45,131 bases of DNA from HXMU1420-2 sp040830545 (GTDB lineage Bacteria > Pseudomonadota > Alphaproteobacteria > Rhodobacterales > Rhodobacteraceae). A model generated the notes under the pieces. That model was not told where the DNA came from. It did not search any database and saw nothing but the letters and a program-made list of their open reading frames with translations. The DNA is taken from NCBI GenBank assembly GCA_040830545.1, contig JBFOMB010000031.1:1-45131 (forward strand), read 5' to 3'. Below, in pieces: positions 33,114 through 41,896 of the stretch (the stretch's first letter is position 1; each line of letters opens with the position of its first letter). The translations under genes and the position numbers were made by a program.

Positions 33114-34348
33114 TGGTTTTCCTCCCGGATCGTCAGCAACGGATCGACCTGCCAGCGGGCCAGCACATCCTTGGCCACATCGCCCGCGCAGATGGTTTCC
33201 TGCCCCTTCTGCAACGCCTCCACCACGGCCCTGGCGATCTGGGCGGGGGCGGTTTTGGGGGGCGGCACGAGCTGGTGCCACTCATCATCAATCGCCCCAG
33301 TCAGGACCGAAATCACGCGGATACCCGCCTGCGCCATTTCTCCTCTCAGCCCGGCAAGCAGAGACAACCGCGCCGCTGCAGCAGCCGAAGACCCAGCGAA
33401 CCCTGCCTTGCCCGTCAACCCGTGGACCGAGGCGATGTCGACAAAGGCTGCCGCTGCGTTTACGCCGTCATCCGACCGGCCCGCCATGGCTGGGCCAAAC
33501 GCCTGCGCCAGCCGCATCAACCCGGAAACCTCTGTATCCAACCCTGCCTGCAAATCCGTCAGTTCGCCGCCAAACCCGACACCACCTTGTCGCGTGAAAC
33601 CGGCGGTGTTCACCACTATGTCCACGCGCCCACCCAACTGCCCGGCCAGATCGCGCACACTCCGGCTGTCGGTCAGATTCAGCGCGACGGGCTCCACGCC
33701 CTCCAAAGTCTCCACCTTTTCCTGCCCCGGATAGCGCATCAGCGGCGTGCCGTTTCCCAGAAACACCGTTTTTGCCCCGGCTTTCAGCAGCGCCTGCGCC
33801 ACCGCCTGCCCTACCGGCCTACGTCCGTCAGTGACCAGAACACGCCGAAATTTCGGATCAGCGGTGAAGGCGCGTAATTGAGGATCGTCGGCCATATCGG
33901 ATGTCTCCTTTTCCGGCAGGGCAAACAGGGCCGGGTTGCCGCTGCGGTCCAGCTTTTGCACCATTTTCACGCGGTCGCCCCGTTGGACATCGCCATGCAG
34001 GTGCACGATGGCGACTGGCCCTGCGTCAAGCCGCGCCGTGCCAATCCGCCAGGGCAGATGTTCGCGAAAGTAGAGGTCGATGCTGGCGCGGATTGTCGTT
34101 TCAGCCTCGATCACCGCGCCATCGGGTTGATCGGCCCATGCCAAATCACCCCAGCAAAGGGGACAACGGTCGCGCGGCGGGTAGGTCGCCTGCCCACAGC
34201 TTTCACAGACTTGCAGCACGAACCGTCCCTGGCCGGCCCGCACCGCCATCGCCTGCGCCGCACGACTGCGCATTCCTGGAGGCACGTGGCCTGCGCGGGT
34301 GAGGACCAGCGGGTCTTTCTTTTTTGGCGGCGTTAGCGGATCAGTCAT
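33110..34348 (-). CDS. DUF35 Zn-ribbon/OB-fold protein fused to a degenerate SDR domain
   Basis: A 412-residue two-domain protein. Residues 40-150 form a DUF35 unit: a zinc ribbon with Cys48, Cys51, Cys62 and Cys65 (CESC, CPLC), then an OB-fold. Residues from about 168 form an SDR-like Rossmann domain. In it the glycine motif TGxxxGIG is TDGRRPVG, and the active-site YxxxK is replaced by small residues (around Ser320-Ala324 in GFAGSSAAAAA), although Ser307 remains. The SDR half is therefore probably non-catalytic or altered. DUF35 proteins pair with thiolase-fold enzymes, and the thiolase-like gene lies directly upstream with an ATGA overlap, so the two likely form a complex. The start at 34348 follows from that overlap. 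Confidence 0.82.
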   Translation of the reverse strand: MTDPLTPPKKKDPLVLTRAGHVPPGMRSRAAQAMAVRAGQGRFVLQVCESCGQATYPPRDRCPLCWGDLAWADQPDGAVIEAETTIRASIDLYFREHLPWRIGTARLDAGPVAIVHLHGDVQRGDRVKMVQKLDRSGNPALFALPEKETSDMADDPQLRAFTADPKFRRVLVTDGRRPVGQAVAQALLKAGAKTVFLGNGTPLMRYPGQEKVETLEGVEPVALNLTDSRSVRDLAGQLGGRVDIVVNTAGFTRQGGVGFGGELTDLQAGLDTEVSGLMRLAQAFGPAMAGRSDDGVNAAAAFVDIASVHGLTGKAGFAGSSAAAAARLSLLAGLRGEMAQAGIRVISVLTGAIDDEWHQLVPPPKTAPAQIARAVVEALQKGQETICAGDVAKDVLARWQVDPLLTIREENQ

Positions 34349-35523
34349 CGCAACACCTCCTGCTCCAACACAGCGGCCCCGGTGCAAACGCCCCGATCAT
34401 AGTTCACCATGCCAAAGCCGGAAATCAGCGACCGTTGCGCACCCGGCACCTGATCCCCCAAGGGGCAATGCAATATCTGCCGCAGACCTTCCGTCAGGTT
34501 CTGGAACCCGCCAGCAGCCCCGGCCTGCCCGGCGGACAACTGTCCGCCATTGGTGTTGAGCGGCAGCGAGCCGTCGATGGTAAATGTGTTATCGCTGACA
34601 AACCCGCTCAATTCATCCTTAGTGCAAAACCCCAGATCGGCCAGTTGCATCGCCACGATCACGGGATAGTCGTCATAGACCTGAACCGTATCCATCTCCG
34701 CCGGGTCGCACCCTGCCGCACCCCACAAATCATCAATGTCGCATTCCCAACCGCCACGAGTCTGCACAGGGTCTGCGGTAAAAGCATTGTGCCGCTCGAT
34801 GGTAGCCAAAACACGGGCTGTGGACAGGCCCATCGCCTCGGCCCGTTCGGGACTTGTGACAACAAACGCCTCGGCCCCGGCGCAGGGCATGACGCAGTCA
34901 AACAGGTGCACCGGATCCGAGATCGAGCGCGCGTTCATGTATTGGTCATAGGTCAGCGGCTTTTTCATCAGTGCGAGCGGATTGGACAGCGCGTTGTCCC
35001 TTTGCGCCACGCACAGCTTCGCGAAATCCTCGCGGGTCACGCCGTATGTGCGCATGAAATTGTCAGTGATCAGGGCAAATGTCGCGTTCGGCCCGCCGAA
35101 ACCATAAGGATAGGTTGCGTCCTGAGAAAAGCGGGAAAACCCGGTCAACGTCTGGCGGAAACTGTCGATTTGATTGGTATCCGCGGCAACGCAGGCCACG
35201 ACCTCTGCATCACCCGCCTGCACGGCACGTGCAGCCCGGCGCAGCGCCATAACGCCGCTCGCCCCGCCTGTCGGAATATGGTCCAGCCATCGCGGGGACA
35301 GTCCCAGATGCTGCACCAAACCTACAGCTGTATCCGGCGCGGCCGAGAAGCTGGCGAAACAGAACCCGTCGAAATCGCCCGGACGCAGCCCGGTTTCCCG
35401 CGCCAGTCCGGCCATTGCAGCCCCGGCCCACCATTGCGCGGCCTCAGGCGAAAACCGGACGTATGGAACAGTCACAGGCGCACAGACAACCACGCCGTCA
35501 TATGGGGCCTGTCGATGCGTCAC
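34345..35523 (-). CDS. thiolase-fold (SCP2/Ltp2-like) protein without the canonical Cys and His
   Basis: A 392-residue thiolase-superfamily protein. Where thiolases have the nucleophilic Cys, it reads TGGASGVMALRRA (Ala88 region). Where they have GHPxGATG, it reads AGQAGAAGG (Gln333 for His). The second Cys region, GVCTGAAVL (Cys380), is kept, as are QVYDDYP and PLNTNGG. This pattern suggests it is not a normal acetyltransferase. It may be a retro-aldolase like Ltp2, which also works with a DUF35 partner. GTG at 35523 is chosen because AGGGATAGG precedes it; the ATG at 35565 has no ribosome-binding site. It is the first gene of the minus-strand cluster. Confidence 0.83.
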   Translation of the reverse strand: MTHRQAPYDGVVVCAPVTVPYVRFSPEAAQWWAGAAMAGLARETGLRPGDFDGFCFASFSAAPDTAVGLVQHLGLSPRWLDHIPTGGASGVMALRRAARAVQAGDAEVVACVAADTNQIDSFRQTLTGFSRFSQDATYPYGFGGPNATFALITDNFMRTYGVTREDFAKLCVAQRDNALSNPLALMKKPLTYDQYMNARSISDPVHLFDCVMPCAGAEAFVVTSPERAEAMGLSTARVLATIERHNAFTADPVQTRGGWECDIDDLWGAAGCDPAEMDTVQVYDDYPVIVAMQLADLGFCTKDELSGFVSDNTFTIDGSLPLNTNGGQLSAGQAGAAGGFQNLTEGLRQILHCPLGDQVPGAQRSLISGFGMVNYDRGVCTGAAVLEQEVLR

Positions 35524-35569
35524 GGACCTATCCCTGTTGCAGGGTTGCCGGTGCGCAAACCCCATTTAG

Positions 35570-35581
35570 ATGAATTTTCAT
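35570..35581. promoter_or_regulatory. ATGAA-TT-TTCAT palindrome upstream of the thiolase-like gene
   Basis: A perfect 12-bp palindrome in an AT-rich patch, 47 bases from the chosen GTG start and in the 174-bp divergent region shared with the transglycosylase gene. It could be an operator for the minus-strand cluster. No regulator gene is adjacent, so the assignment is weak. Confidence 0.3.
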
Positions 35582-35637
35582 ACAATTGATCTTGCGCGAA
35601 TTCTTGTCAACCATGCGCGAAACGCCTCAGTCCGGCT

Positions 35638-35666
35638 TTGCCTTACACTGCGCTGAACGGTACACT
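35638..35666 (+). promoter_or_regulatory. candidate sigma-70 promoter of the transglycosylase gene
   Basis: TTGCCT (35638-35643) and TACACT (35661-35666) are separated by 17 bp and lie 31 bases before the ATG, with GAGG between. The spacing is ideal and both hexamers match the consensus at four positions. Confidence 0.45.
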
Positions 35667-35697
35667 GTGCCAAAGCACAAAAACAACGAGGCACTAG

Positions 35698-36936
35698 ATG
35701 CAGTTCAACCGGCGCACCGTCCTCTTGGGGTCTTCGGCGGCCCTGCTCAGCGCATGTACCGGCGGCGCGGTCAGCACGCCGACGGCGCGCGAACCGGCCT
35801 GGCCCAAGTCCCCGAATGCCGGGTATGACCAGTGGGTTGCGGCCTACAAAAACCGTGCGGCAGGGCGTGGCATATCGCAGACGACATTGGATACGGCGTT
35901 TCGTGGCGCGGGATACCTGCCCGGTGTGATCGAACGCGACCGCAACCAGACGGAATTCACCCGCACGCTGGAGGATTACCTGGCCATTGCGGCCTCGGAT
36001 GAACGGGTGGCGACCGGCAAGCAAATGCTCAGCCGCTATGGTTCCACTTTGCGAGCCATCGAATCGCAGTACCGGGTTGAGCCGAAGGTGGTCACGGCGA
36101 TCTGGGGGCTGGAAAGCCGCTATGGCGCACGGCGCGGGAATGCACCGGTGATTTCGGCCCTGTCGACGCTGGCCTATGACGGGCGACGGGGTGAGTTTTT
36201 CGAAAAACAACTGACCGCTGCGCTGCGCATCCTGCAAAACGGCGACACGACGCCTGCCAATTTGACCGGCAGTTGGGCTGGGGCGATGGGGCATACACAG
36301 TTCATTCCAACGTCCTATCTGGCCTACGCCGTGGATTTCACCGGCGATGGCCGACGCGACATCTGGTCGGACGACCCGACCGACGCACTGGCCTCGGCTG
36401 CGGCTTACCTCAAACGATCAGGCTGGACCCACGGGCAGCCCTGGGGGGTCGAGGTGCGGCTGCCATCCGGGTTCAATACAGGGCTGGCGGGGCGCGGATC
36501 GACACGTAGCACGTCGTCCTGGGCCTCGCTGGGCGTGCGGGATGTGCGGGGCAATACAGTGCCCGATTACGGCCCGGCCTCGGTCATTATCCCCTCGGGC
36601 GCGTCCGGCCCGGCATTCATGACCTTCCGCAATTTCACGGTCATCACGCGTTACAACAACTCCCAAAGCTACGTCATTGGCGTCGGGCATCTCGCAGATC
36701 GTATTGTTGGCGGTCAGCCGATTCAGGGGAATTTCCCGCCGGACAAATACGGCATGACGCTGGACGACCGGAAGGAGCTGCAATCCCGATTGACCCGTGC
36801 CGGATACGATACCGGTGGCGCGGACGGCGTCATCGGGTCCAAAACGACCGCCGCAATTCAAGGGTATCAGTCTGCCAATGGCCTGACAGTGGATGGGCAA
36901 CCCTCGCTGGCATTGCTGAACCGCTTGCGCGGGTGA
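35698..36936 (+). CDS. lytic murein transglycosylase (MltB type) with peptidoglycan-binding domain
   Basis: A 412-residue envelope enzyme. The N-terminus has Arg-Arg, a hydrophobic core and the lipobox LSAC (Cys20), so it is probably an outer-membrane lipoprotein. The SLT_2/MltB domain spans about residues 40-330 with the catalytic Glu139 in GLESRYG and the family sequence GAMGHTQFIPTSY. Residues 350-410 are a PG_binding_1 domain (LQSRLTRAGYDTGGADGVIG). It cleaves glycan strands of murein, forming 1,6-anhydro-MurNAc ends. The downstream ydcF-like gene begins 9 bases after its stop, so the two are likely cotranscribed. Confidence 0.92.
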   Translation: MQFNRRTVLLGSSAALLSACTGGAVSTPTAREPAWPKSPNAGYDQWVAAYKNRAAGRGISQTTLDTAFRGAGYLPGVIERDRNQTEFTRTLEDYLAIAASDERVATGKQMLSRYGSTLRAIESQYRVEPKVVTAIWGLESRYGARRGNAPVISALSTLAYDGRRGEFFEKQLTAALRILQNGDTTPANLTGSWAGAMGHTQFIPTSYLAYAVDFTGDGRRDIWSDDPTDALASAAAYLKRSGWTHGQPWGVEVRLPSGFNTGLAGRGSTRSTSSWASLGVRDVRGNTVPDYGPASVIIPSGASGPAFMTFRNFTVITRYNNSQSYVIGVGHLADRIVGGQPIQGNFPPDKYGMTLDDRKELQSRLTRAGYDTGGADGVIGSKTTAAIQGYQSANGLTVDGQPSLALLNRLRG

Positions 36937-36945
36937 AAAGCCTCT

Positions 36946-37758
36946 ATGGTTTCCACATTCACGTTCCTCGTCAGCCAATTGCTGCACGTGCTCCTGCGGG
37001 TGGAAACGCTGTTGCTGGTGCTTTGCATCATTTCGCTTCTGGCGCTGCGGCGGGGAAATTACAAACGGGCGAACCGTCGGTTGACCCTGCTTGTTGTGTT
37101 GATGGGTTTGCTGTCTTTTGTTCCGGTCGCGAATTTTGTTCTGCCATCTCTGGAAACCGCCTATCCCGCGTCGCCTGAAACGGGCCCGGTGGAAGGTATC
37201 ATCGTCTTGGGTGGTGGCGAGGCCGGGTGGACGCGGTACGGACAGGGCCTGCCTCAGATTAATCATGCGGGCGACCGCTTCCTCAGCGCTCTGCGGTTGG
37301 CACATATGCATCCAGAGGCGACTGTCATATTTGCGGGCGGGACACCCACGGTCACGCCGGCCAGCGGTACGGACAGGAACCGGGGGCGGGACATCCTGTT
37401 GGGTGCAGGCTTGTCTCCGGATCGTTTGATTGTCGAAGGTCGGTCGAGGAATACGGCGGAAAACGCCGCCCTGACGCGAGAAGTGGCCCCTGCGGAACTG
37501 AGCGGAAACTGGTTGTTGGTGACCAGCGCAACGCACATGCGCCGCTCGGTTGGTAGTTTTTGTCAGGCGGGGTGGACCCGGCTGGTGCCTTGGCCGACGG
37601 ATCATCGCACCATGATCAAACCCAATCCACGGCTCAACGACAATCTGTTGCAACTGAATGCGGTGATCCGCGAATGGGTCGGGTTGGTCGGGTATCGCGT
37701 GACCGGCAAACTGGCCGATCCCAAGGAAGGAGAATGTCTGGCGGAGCCCGCTAGCTGA
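36946..37758 (+). CDS. YdcF/ElyC-type DUF218 membrane protein
   Basis: A 270-residue protein with two N-terminal hydrophobic segments (about 5-35 and 45-68) and a DUF218 domain, marked by GIIVLGGGEAGW, VIFAGGTP, SRNTAENA and LLVTSATHMRRS. ElyC-type relatives affect envelope integrity and undecaprenyl-phosphate carriers in enterobacteria. Coexpression with a murein transglycosylase fits an envelope role. It ends 13 bp from the convergent matB stop. Confidence 0.85.
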   Translation: MVSTFTFLVSQLLHVLLRVETLLLVLCIISLLALRRGNYKRANRRLTLLVVLMGLLSFVPVANFVLPSLETAYPASPETGPVEGIIVLGGGEAGWTRYGQGLPQINHAGDRFLSALRLAHMHPEATVIFAGGTPTVTPASGTDRNRGRDILLGAGLSPDRLIVEGRSRNTAENAALTREVAPAELSGNWLLVTSATHMRRSVGSFCQAGWTRLVPWPTDHRTMIKPNPRLNDNLLQLNAVIREWVGLVGYRVTGKLADPKEGECLAEPAS

Positions 37759-37771
37759 GGCTGGGCTGTGG

Positions 37772-39286
37772 TTAGCTTGCAAACATGTCCTTGTGTTGAT
37801 CCCGCAGCACGTTCTTTTGCACCTTGCCCATTGTGTTGCGGGGCAATTCATCCATCAAAATGAGCGCACGCGGATGTTTGAAGCGCGCCAGGCTTTGCCC
37901 GACGGTTACTTTCATCGCGTCCAGATCCGGAGTTTCGCCCGGCTCTGCGATCACGATGCCCAGAACGGTTTCCCCGAAATCCGGATGTGGCACGCCAATC
38001 ACTGCGCTTTCCAGAACGCCTGGCTGGTCGTCCAGCAGCAGCTCGATTTCCTTGGGATAGATGTTGTACCCGCCAGAAATGATCAGGTCCTTGTTGCGTC
38101 CGACGATGTGGACATAGCCATCCTCGTCGATCCGTCCCAGATCGCCGGTGATGAAGAACCCGTTTTCGCGCAGTTCTGCCGCCGTCTTCTCGGGCATCTG
38201 CCAGTAGCCTTTGAACACGTTTGGACCGCGTACCTCGATCTGGCCAATCTCGCCTTGCGGCAGGGTGGTGCCGTCGTCCGGATTGGTGATCTTCAACTCC
38301 ACGCCTGGCAACGGGAAACCAACCGTTCCGGCGCGACGCTCACCGTCATAGGGGTTTGACGTGTTCATGTTGGTTTCGGTCATCCCGTAGCGTTCCAGGA
38401 TGCGGTGGCCTGTGCGTTCCTGGAACTGTACATGGGTTTCGGCCAACAGAGGCGCAGAACCTGACACGAACAGCCGCATATGCGCTGCCAGATCGCGGGT
38501 GAAACGGTCATCGCCCAACAGGCGCGTATAGAACGTCGGCACACCCATCATTGAAGTCGCACGCGGCAGCCAGTCGATCATCTGGTCCAGATCCAGCTTC
38601 GGCATGAACACCATGCTGCCCCCGGCCACCAGCGTCACGTTCGTGGCCACGAACAGTCCATGTGTGTGGAAAATCGGCAGCGCGTGCAACAGCACGTCGT
38701 CTGAGGTGAAGCGCCATTCTTCTGCCAGCGTGCGGGCATTCGACAACAGGTTGTCCTGCGTCAGCATCGCGCCTTTGGACCGGCCAGTTGTGCCCGAGGT
38801 GTAAAGGAACGCGGCCAGGTCGTCGCCAGTTCGATCAACCGTTGTGAATTCATCCGCTTCACTTTTAGCCTGTTCCATCAGATTTCCTGATCCATCCGCG
38901 TTCAGCGTCTCAATCTGTGCGCCCAGCCCGGTTGCCACAGGGGTCAGTGAATTCCGGCTCTGACCGTCGCACACAATCAGCGCTGCGCCGCTGTTTTCGA
39001 TGAAATAGGTCAGTTCGTCGACGGTATATGCCGTGTTCAAAGGCAGGAACACCAACCCCGCTTGCGCGCATGCTGCACACAACGCCAGCGCCTCCGGCGA
39101 CTTCTGAACCTGCACCGCCACCCGGTCACCAGGCTTCAGCCCTTTGCCGGTCAGTACATGAGCGATCCGCGCGCCCATGGCGATGAAATCCGCGTAGCTG
39201 ATCGTGCGGCCGTCCGGCAGATACAGGAACGGATCAGACCTGCCCGCATGAACACCGAACAGCCCGTCATACAGCGGATTGGCCAT
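37772..39286 (-). CDS. matB: malonyl-CoA synthetase
   Basis: A 504-residue ANL-superfamily ligase very close in pattern to MatB of Rhodopseudomonas and Rhizobium. It has YTSGTTGRSKGAM, HALPIFHTHGLFVATNVTL, RYGMTETNMNTSNPYDGERR-type sequence, ISGGYNIYPKEIE and the catalytic Lys in NTMGKVQKN. It makes malonyl-CoA from malonate, ATP and CoA. The usual partner matA (malonyl-CoA decarboxylase) is not next to it in this window. It follows the PhzS-like monooxygenase gene by 53 bp on the same strand. Confidence 0.92.
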   Translation of the reverse strand: MANPLYDGLFGVHAGRSDPFLYLPDGRTISYADFIAMGARIAHVLTGKGLKPGDRVAVQVQKSPEALALCAACAQAGLVFLPLNTAYTVDELTYFIENSGAALIVCDGQSRNSLTPVATGLGAQIETLNADGSGNLMEQAKSEADEFTTVDRTGDDLAAFLYTSGTTGRSKGAMLTQDNLLSNARTLAEEWRFTSDDVLLHALPIFHTHGLFVATNVTLVAGGSMVFMPKLDLDQMIDWLPRATSMMGVPTFYTRLLGDDRFTRDLAAHMRLFVSGSAPLLAETHVQFQERTGHRILERYGMTETNMNTSNPYDGERRAGTVGFPLPGVELKITNPDDGTTLPQGEIGQIEVRGPNVFKGYWQMPEKTAAELRENGFFITGDLGRIDEDGYVHIVGRNKDLIISGGYNIYPKEIELLLDDQPGVLESAVIGVPHPDFGETVLGIVIAEPGETPDLDAMKVTVGQSLARFKHPRALILMDELPRNTMGKVQKNVLRDQHKDMFAS

Positions 39287-39339
39287 GGAATACCCCTTTC
39301 AACTGCGCCTTACTGATCATTCGCATGGCTGACGCGCGG

Positions 39340-40611
39340 TTACAACGTGGCCCCGGGCGGAATGGTAGGCGGCGCAGCATTCAACTGTTCCATTGCGAAA
39401 CCAGCTGCGGACTTGTAGCGCGCCATGAACTCTGCCCGTTCGGCGGCCGGAATGACCTTTTCGATGTCGTCAAACGTACCACCGCAGCGTTCTTCCAGTA
39501 GCTGCAACAGACCAAACGGACCGGCACCACGATTGCGCAGAACTACCTCGGAAATCGGGCCGCACAGCTGTGCGTCGTAGGCTGACAGGGCCGCTGGAGT
39601 TACCCCATGGGTCAGCAATTGCGCCCCCAACACGCGGGCGTCCACGATAGCCTGGCTCGCCCCGTTTGATCCAGTCGGGTACATCGCGTGTGCGGCATCA
39701 CCCATCAACGCAACGGGTCCGTCTACCCAAGTGGGCACAGGATCGCGGTCGATCATAGGATTGACGTAAGCACTGTCAGCCACACGCAGCATGTCCGGGA
39801 CATTCAGCCAGTCATAACGAAACACCTCGAAATGATGGGCGAAACTGTCGATCTCGACCTGCCGGAACCAGCCCTGTTCCTGCCACCCCTCCGAGTTGTC
39901 GACGGTCATTTCCGCGATCCAGTTGATCAGGGCGTTTCCGTCCTGGTCGGGGGCCGAGATCGGGTAGATCACCATTCGGTGCTGCATCGTCCCGAGTCCT
40001 ACAAAAGATGACCCGGTGCGCAGCGGCTTTACCCTTGATGTACCACGCCACATAACCGCGCCGCCCCAATGGATCGGCGGCTGATCCGGGTGCATCTGCC
40101 CGCGGATCGCGGAATGAATGCCGTCCGCGCCGATTAGCAGCGCGCCATGTTCCTCGCTTTGGCCACCCTCTGCGTGCGCGATTTGGGCCACCACACTGTC
40201 ACCCTCTGTACGCCAGCCGGTCACGCGCGATCCGACACGGACTGCACCTGGCCCGGCCCGCTCGATCAGGGCGCGATACAGCAACATCTGCAAATGCCCG
40301 CGATGCACCCCGTATTGTGGCCAATTGTAACCTGCATCCAAGCCGCGCGGTTCGGCATAGACCTCCTTGCCATTTAACCCAACCAACGCCCATTCACGTG
40401 ACGGCACACCAATGTCATCCAGAACGTCAGCCCCAATCCCGAGGTCATAAAGCTCGCGCACCGCGTTGGGCTGCAGGTTGATCCCCACGCCCAACGGCTT
40501 CATTTCGCTCACCGCCTCTAAAACCACAAACGGAACACCAATCTGGTGCAGCGTCAGACCCATCGCCAGGCCGCCGATACCGCCACCAGCGATGATCACT
40601 TTATTGCTCAT
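39340..40611 (-). CDS. FAD-dependent aromatic monooxygenase (PhzS-like)
   Basis: A 423-residue class A flavoprotein monooxygenase. It has the N-terminal GGGIGG dinucleotide motif, a central IGADGIHSAIR (DG motif) and GDAAHAMYPTGSNGAS (the GD motif that binds FAD ribityl). The sequence recalls PhzS and related flavin-dependent oxidoreductases rather than salicylate hydroxylase; the substrate is unknown. The start at 40611 follows GGAGCG and lies 14 bases after the pobA stop, so both are probably one transcript under PobR. The open frame to 40770 runs inside pobA and is not used. Confidence 0.87.
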   Translation of the reverse strand: MSNKVIIAGGGIGGLAMGLTLHQIGVPFVVLEAVSEMKPLGVGINLQPNAVRELYDLGIGADVLDDIGVPSREWALVGLNGKEVYAEPRGLDAGYNWPQYGVHRGHLQMLLYRALIERAGPGAVRVGSRVTGWRTEGDSVVAQIAHAEGGQSEEHGALLIGADGIHSAIRGQMHPDQPPIHWGGAVMWRGTSRVKPLRTGSSFVGLGTMQHRMVIYPISAPDQDGNALINWIAEMTVDNSEGWQEQGWFRQVEIDSFAHHFEVFRYDWLNVPDMLRVADSAYVNPMIDRDPVPTWVDGPVALMGDAAHAMYPTGSNGASQAIVDARVLGAQLLTHGVTPAALSAYDAQLCGPISEVVLRNRGAGPFGLLQLLEERCGGTFDDIEKVIPAAERAEFMARYKSAAGFAMEQLNAAPPTIPPGATL

Positions 40612-40625
40612 GTCGTTCGCTCCAC

Positions 40626-41795
40626 TCAAAACGGCAACCCGATGTAGTTTTCTGCAAGCTCCCGCCGTGCGGTTTCTGATTGCGACAGGTGCAGCAACGT
40701 CGCCTTGCGCATCTGCGCGGCAAAGCTGTCTTCGCCCTCGAATTGATGCAGCATGGTGGTCATTTGCCAACTGAATCGCATCGCTTTCCAGATCCTCGCC
40801 AGCGCGCGCTCAGAATAGCTGTCTATGCCTGTGTCGTTGCCGCGTTTGAGTGCGTCAATCAGCGCCTGATGCAGGTAGAATACGTCGGAAACGGCCAAGT
40901 TCAGGCCCTTTGCCCCGGTCGGGGGCACGATATGCGCGGCATCCCCGACCAGAAACAGCCGGCCCCACCGCAATGGCTCACTCACAAACGACCGCAAGGG
41001 CGCGATGGATTTCTCGATCGAAGGGCCTTTGATCATTGTGTCAGCGACTTCCGCGGGAAGGCAGCTACGAAGTTTCGCCCAGAACCGTTCGTCGCTCCAG
41101 TCCTCGACCCGGTCGCTCAGCGGCACCTGCACATAATAGCGGCTGAGCATCTCGTTCCGCATCGAGGCGAGCGCAAAGCCATTGGCCGAGTTCGCATAAA
41201 TCAGTTCGTCGTTTGCTGGCGGGGTCCGAGATAACACGCCGAGCCAGCCAAACGGGTAGACACGTTCAAATTCTTTGCGCACATCCGCCGGGATGGTCTG
41301 GCGGCCGACGCCGTGGAACCCATCACATCCGGCGACATACTGGGCTTCCAGCCGATGACGCCCGCCATTCAAGGTGAATTCGACCACCGGCGCGTTGGTG
41401 TCTGGCCCGTGGATCACAACATCTTCGACCCCGTGCACGATTGTTGTGCCCATCGCGTCCTGCGCATCGTAAAGGTCGGTTGTTACCTCGGTTTGGCCGT
41501 ACACCATGACCCGTTTGCCTGTCAGCGCGTGGAAGTCGATCCGCACCATAAGGTCGTCATCGGTAAGGTAGCATCCATCATGCGGCAGACCCTCGTGCTG
41601 CATCCGCGCGCCAACACCGGCTTCTTCCAGCAACTGTACCGTGCCCCATTCCAGCACTCCGGCTCGGATACGTCCCAAAACATGTTCACGGCTGGCCCGT
41701 TCCAAAATCACGGTGTCGATCCCGGCCCGGTTCAACAGTTGCGACAACAACAACCCTGACGGTCCGCCGCCAATAATCGCGACCTGAGTTTTCAT
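40626..41795 (-). CDS. pobA: 4-hydroxybenzoate 3-monooxygenase
   Basis: A 389-residue flavoprotein that hydroxylates 4-hydroxybenzoate to protocatechuate with NADPH and O2. It has GGGPSG (residues 9-14), ERASREHVLGRIRAGVLEWG (family fingerprint), GCDGFHGVGR and GDAAHIVPPTGAKGLN. Length and motifs match PobA throughout. A divergent AraC-type gene of the PobR kind lies upstream, the classic pob arrangement. Protocatechuate ring-cleavage genes are not in the window. Confidence 0.95.
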   Translation of the reverse strand: MKTQVAIIGGGPSGLLLSQLLNRAGIDTVILERASREHVLGRIRAGVLEWGTVQLLEEAGVGARMQHEGLPHDGCYLTDDDLMVRIDFHALTGKRVMVYGQTEVTTDLYDAQDAMGTTIVHGVEDVVIHGPDTNAPVVEFTLNGGRHRLEAQYVAGCDGFHGVGRQTIPADVRKEFERVYPFGWLGVLSRTPPANDELIYANSANGFALASMRNEMLSRYYVQVPLSDRVEDWSDERFWAKLRSCLPAEVADTMIKGPSIEKSIAPLRSFVSEPLRWGRLFLVGDAAHIVPPTGAKGLNLAVSDVFYLHQALIDALKRGNDTGIDSYSERALARIWKAMRFSWQMTTMLHQFEGEDSFAAQMRKATLLHLSQSETARRELAENYIGLPF

Positions 41796-41896
41796 GCATC
41801 CTCCTCCAGGCCGCAGTGGCGTCCTTCAGGATAGAATAGGCGTGGGCAGGCTGGCACTGAATGGACCCGGCGGGCAAAAACTGGTACTTTTCGGAC

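Noticed and set aside
32316..33734. 472-codon plus-strand open frame opposite the cyclase and DUF35-SDR genes
   Set aside because: It spans two real minus-strand genes joined by an ATGA overlap and resembles no protein family.
31609..35523. Polyketide or fatty-acid biosynthesis cluster (SDR, cyclase, thiolase-fold, ligase)
   Set aside because: No acyl carrier protein, ketosynthase Cys or acyltransferase is present; the enzymes fit degradation of CoA esters better.
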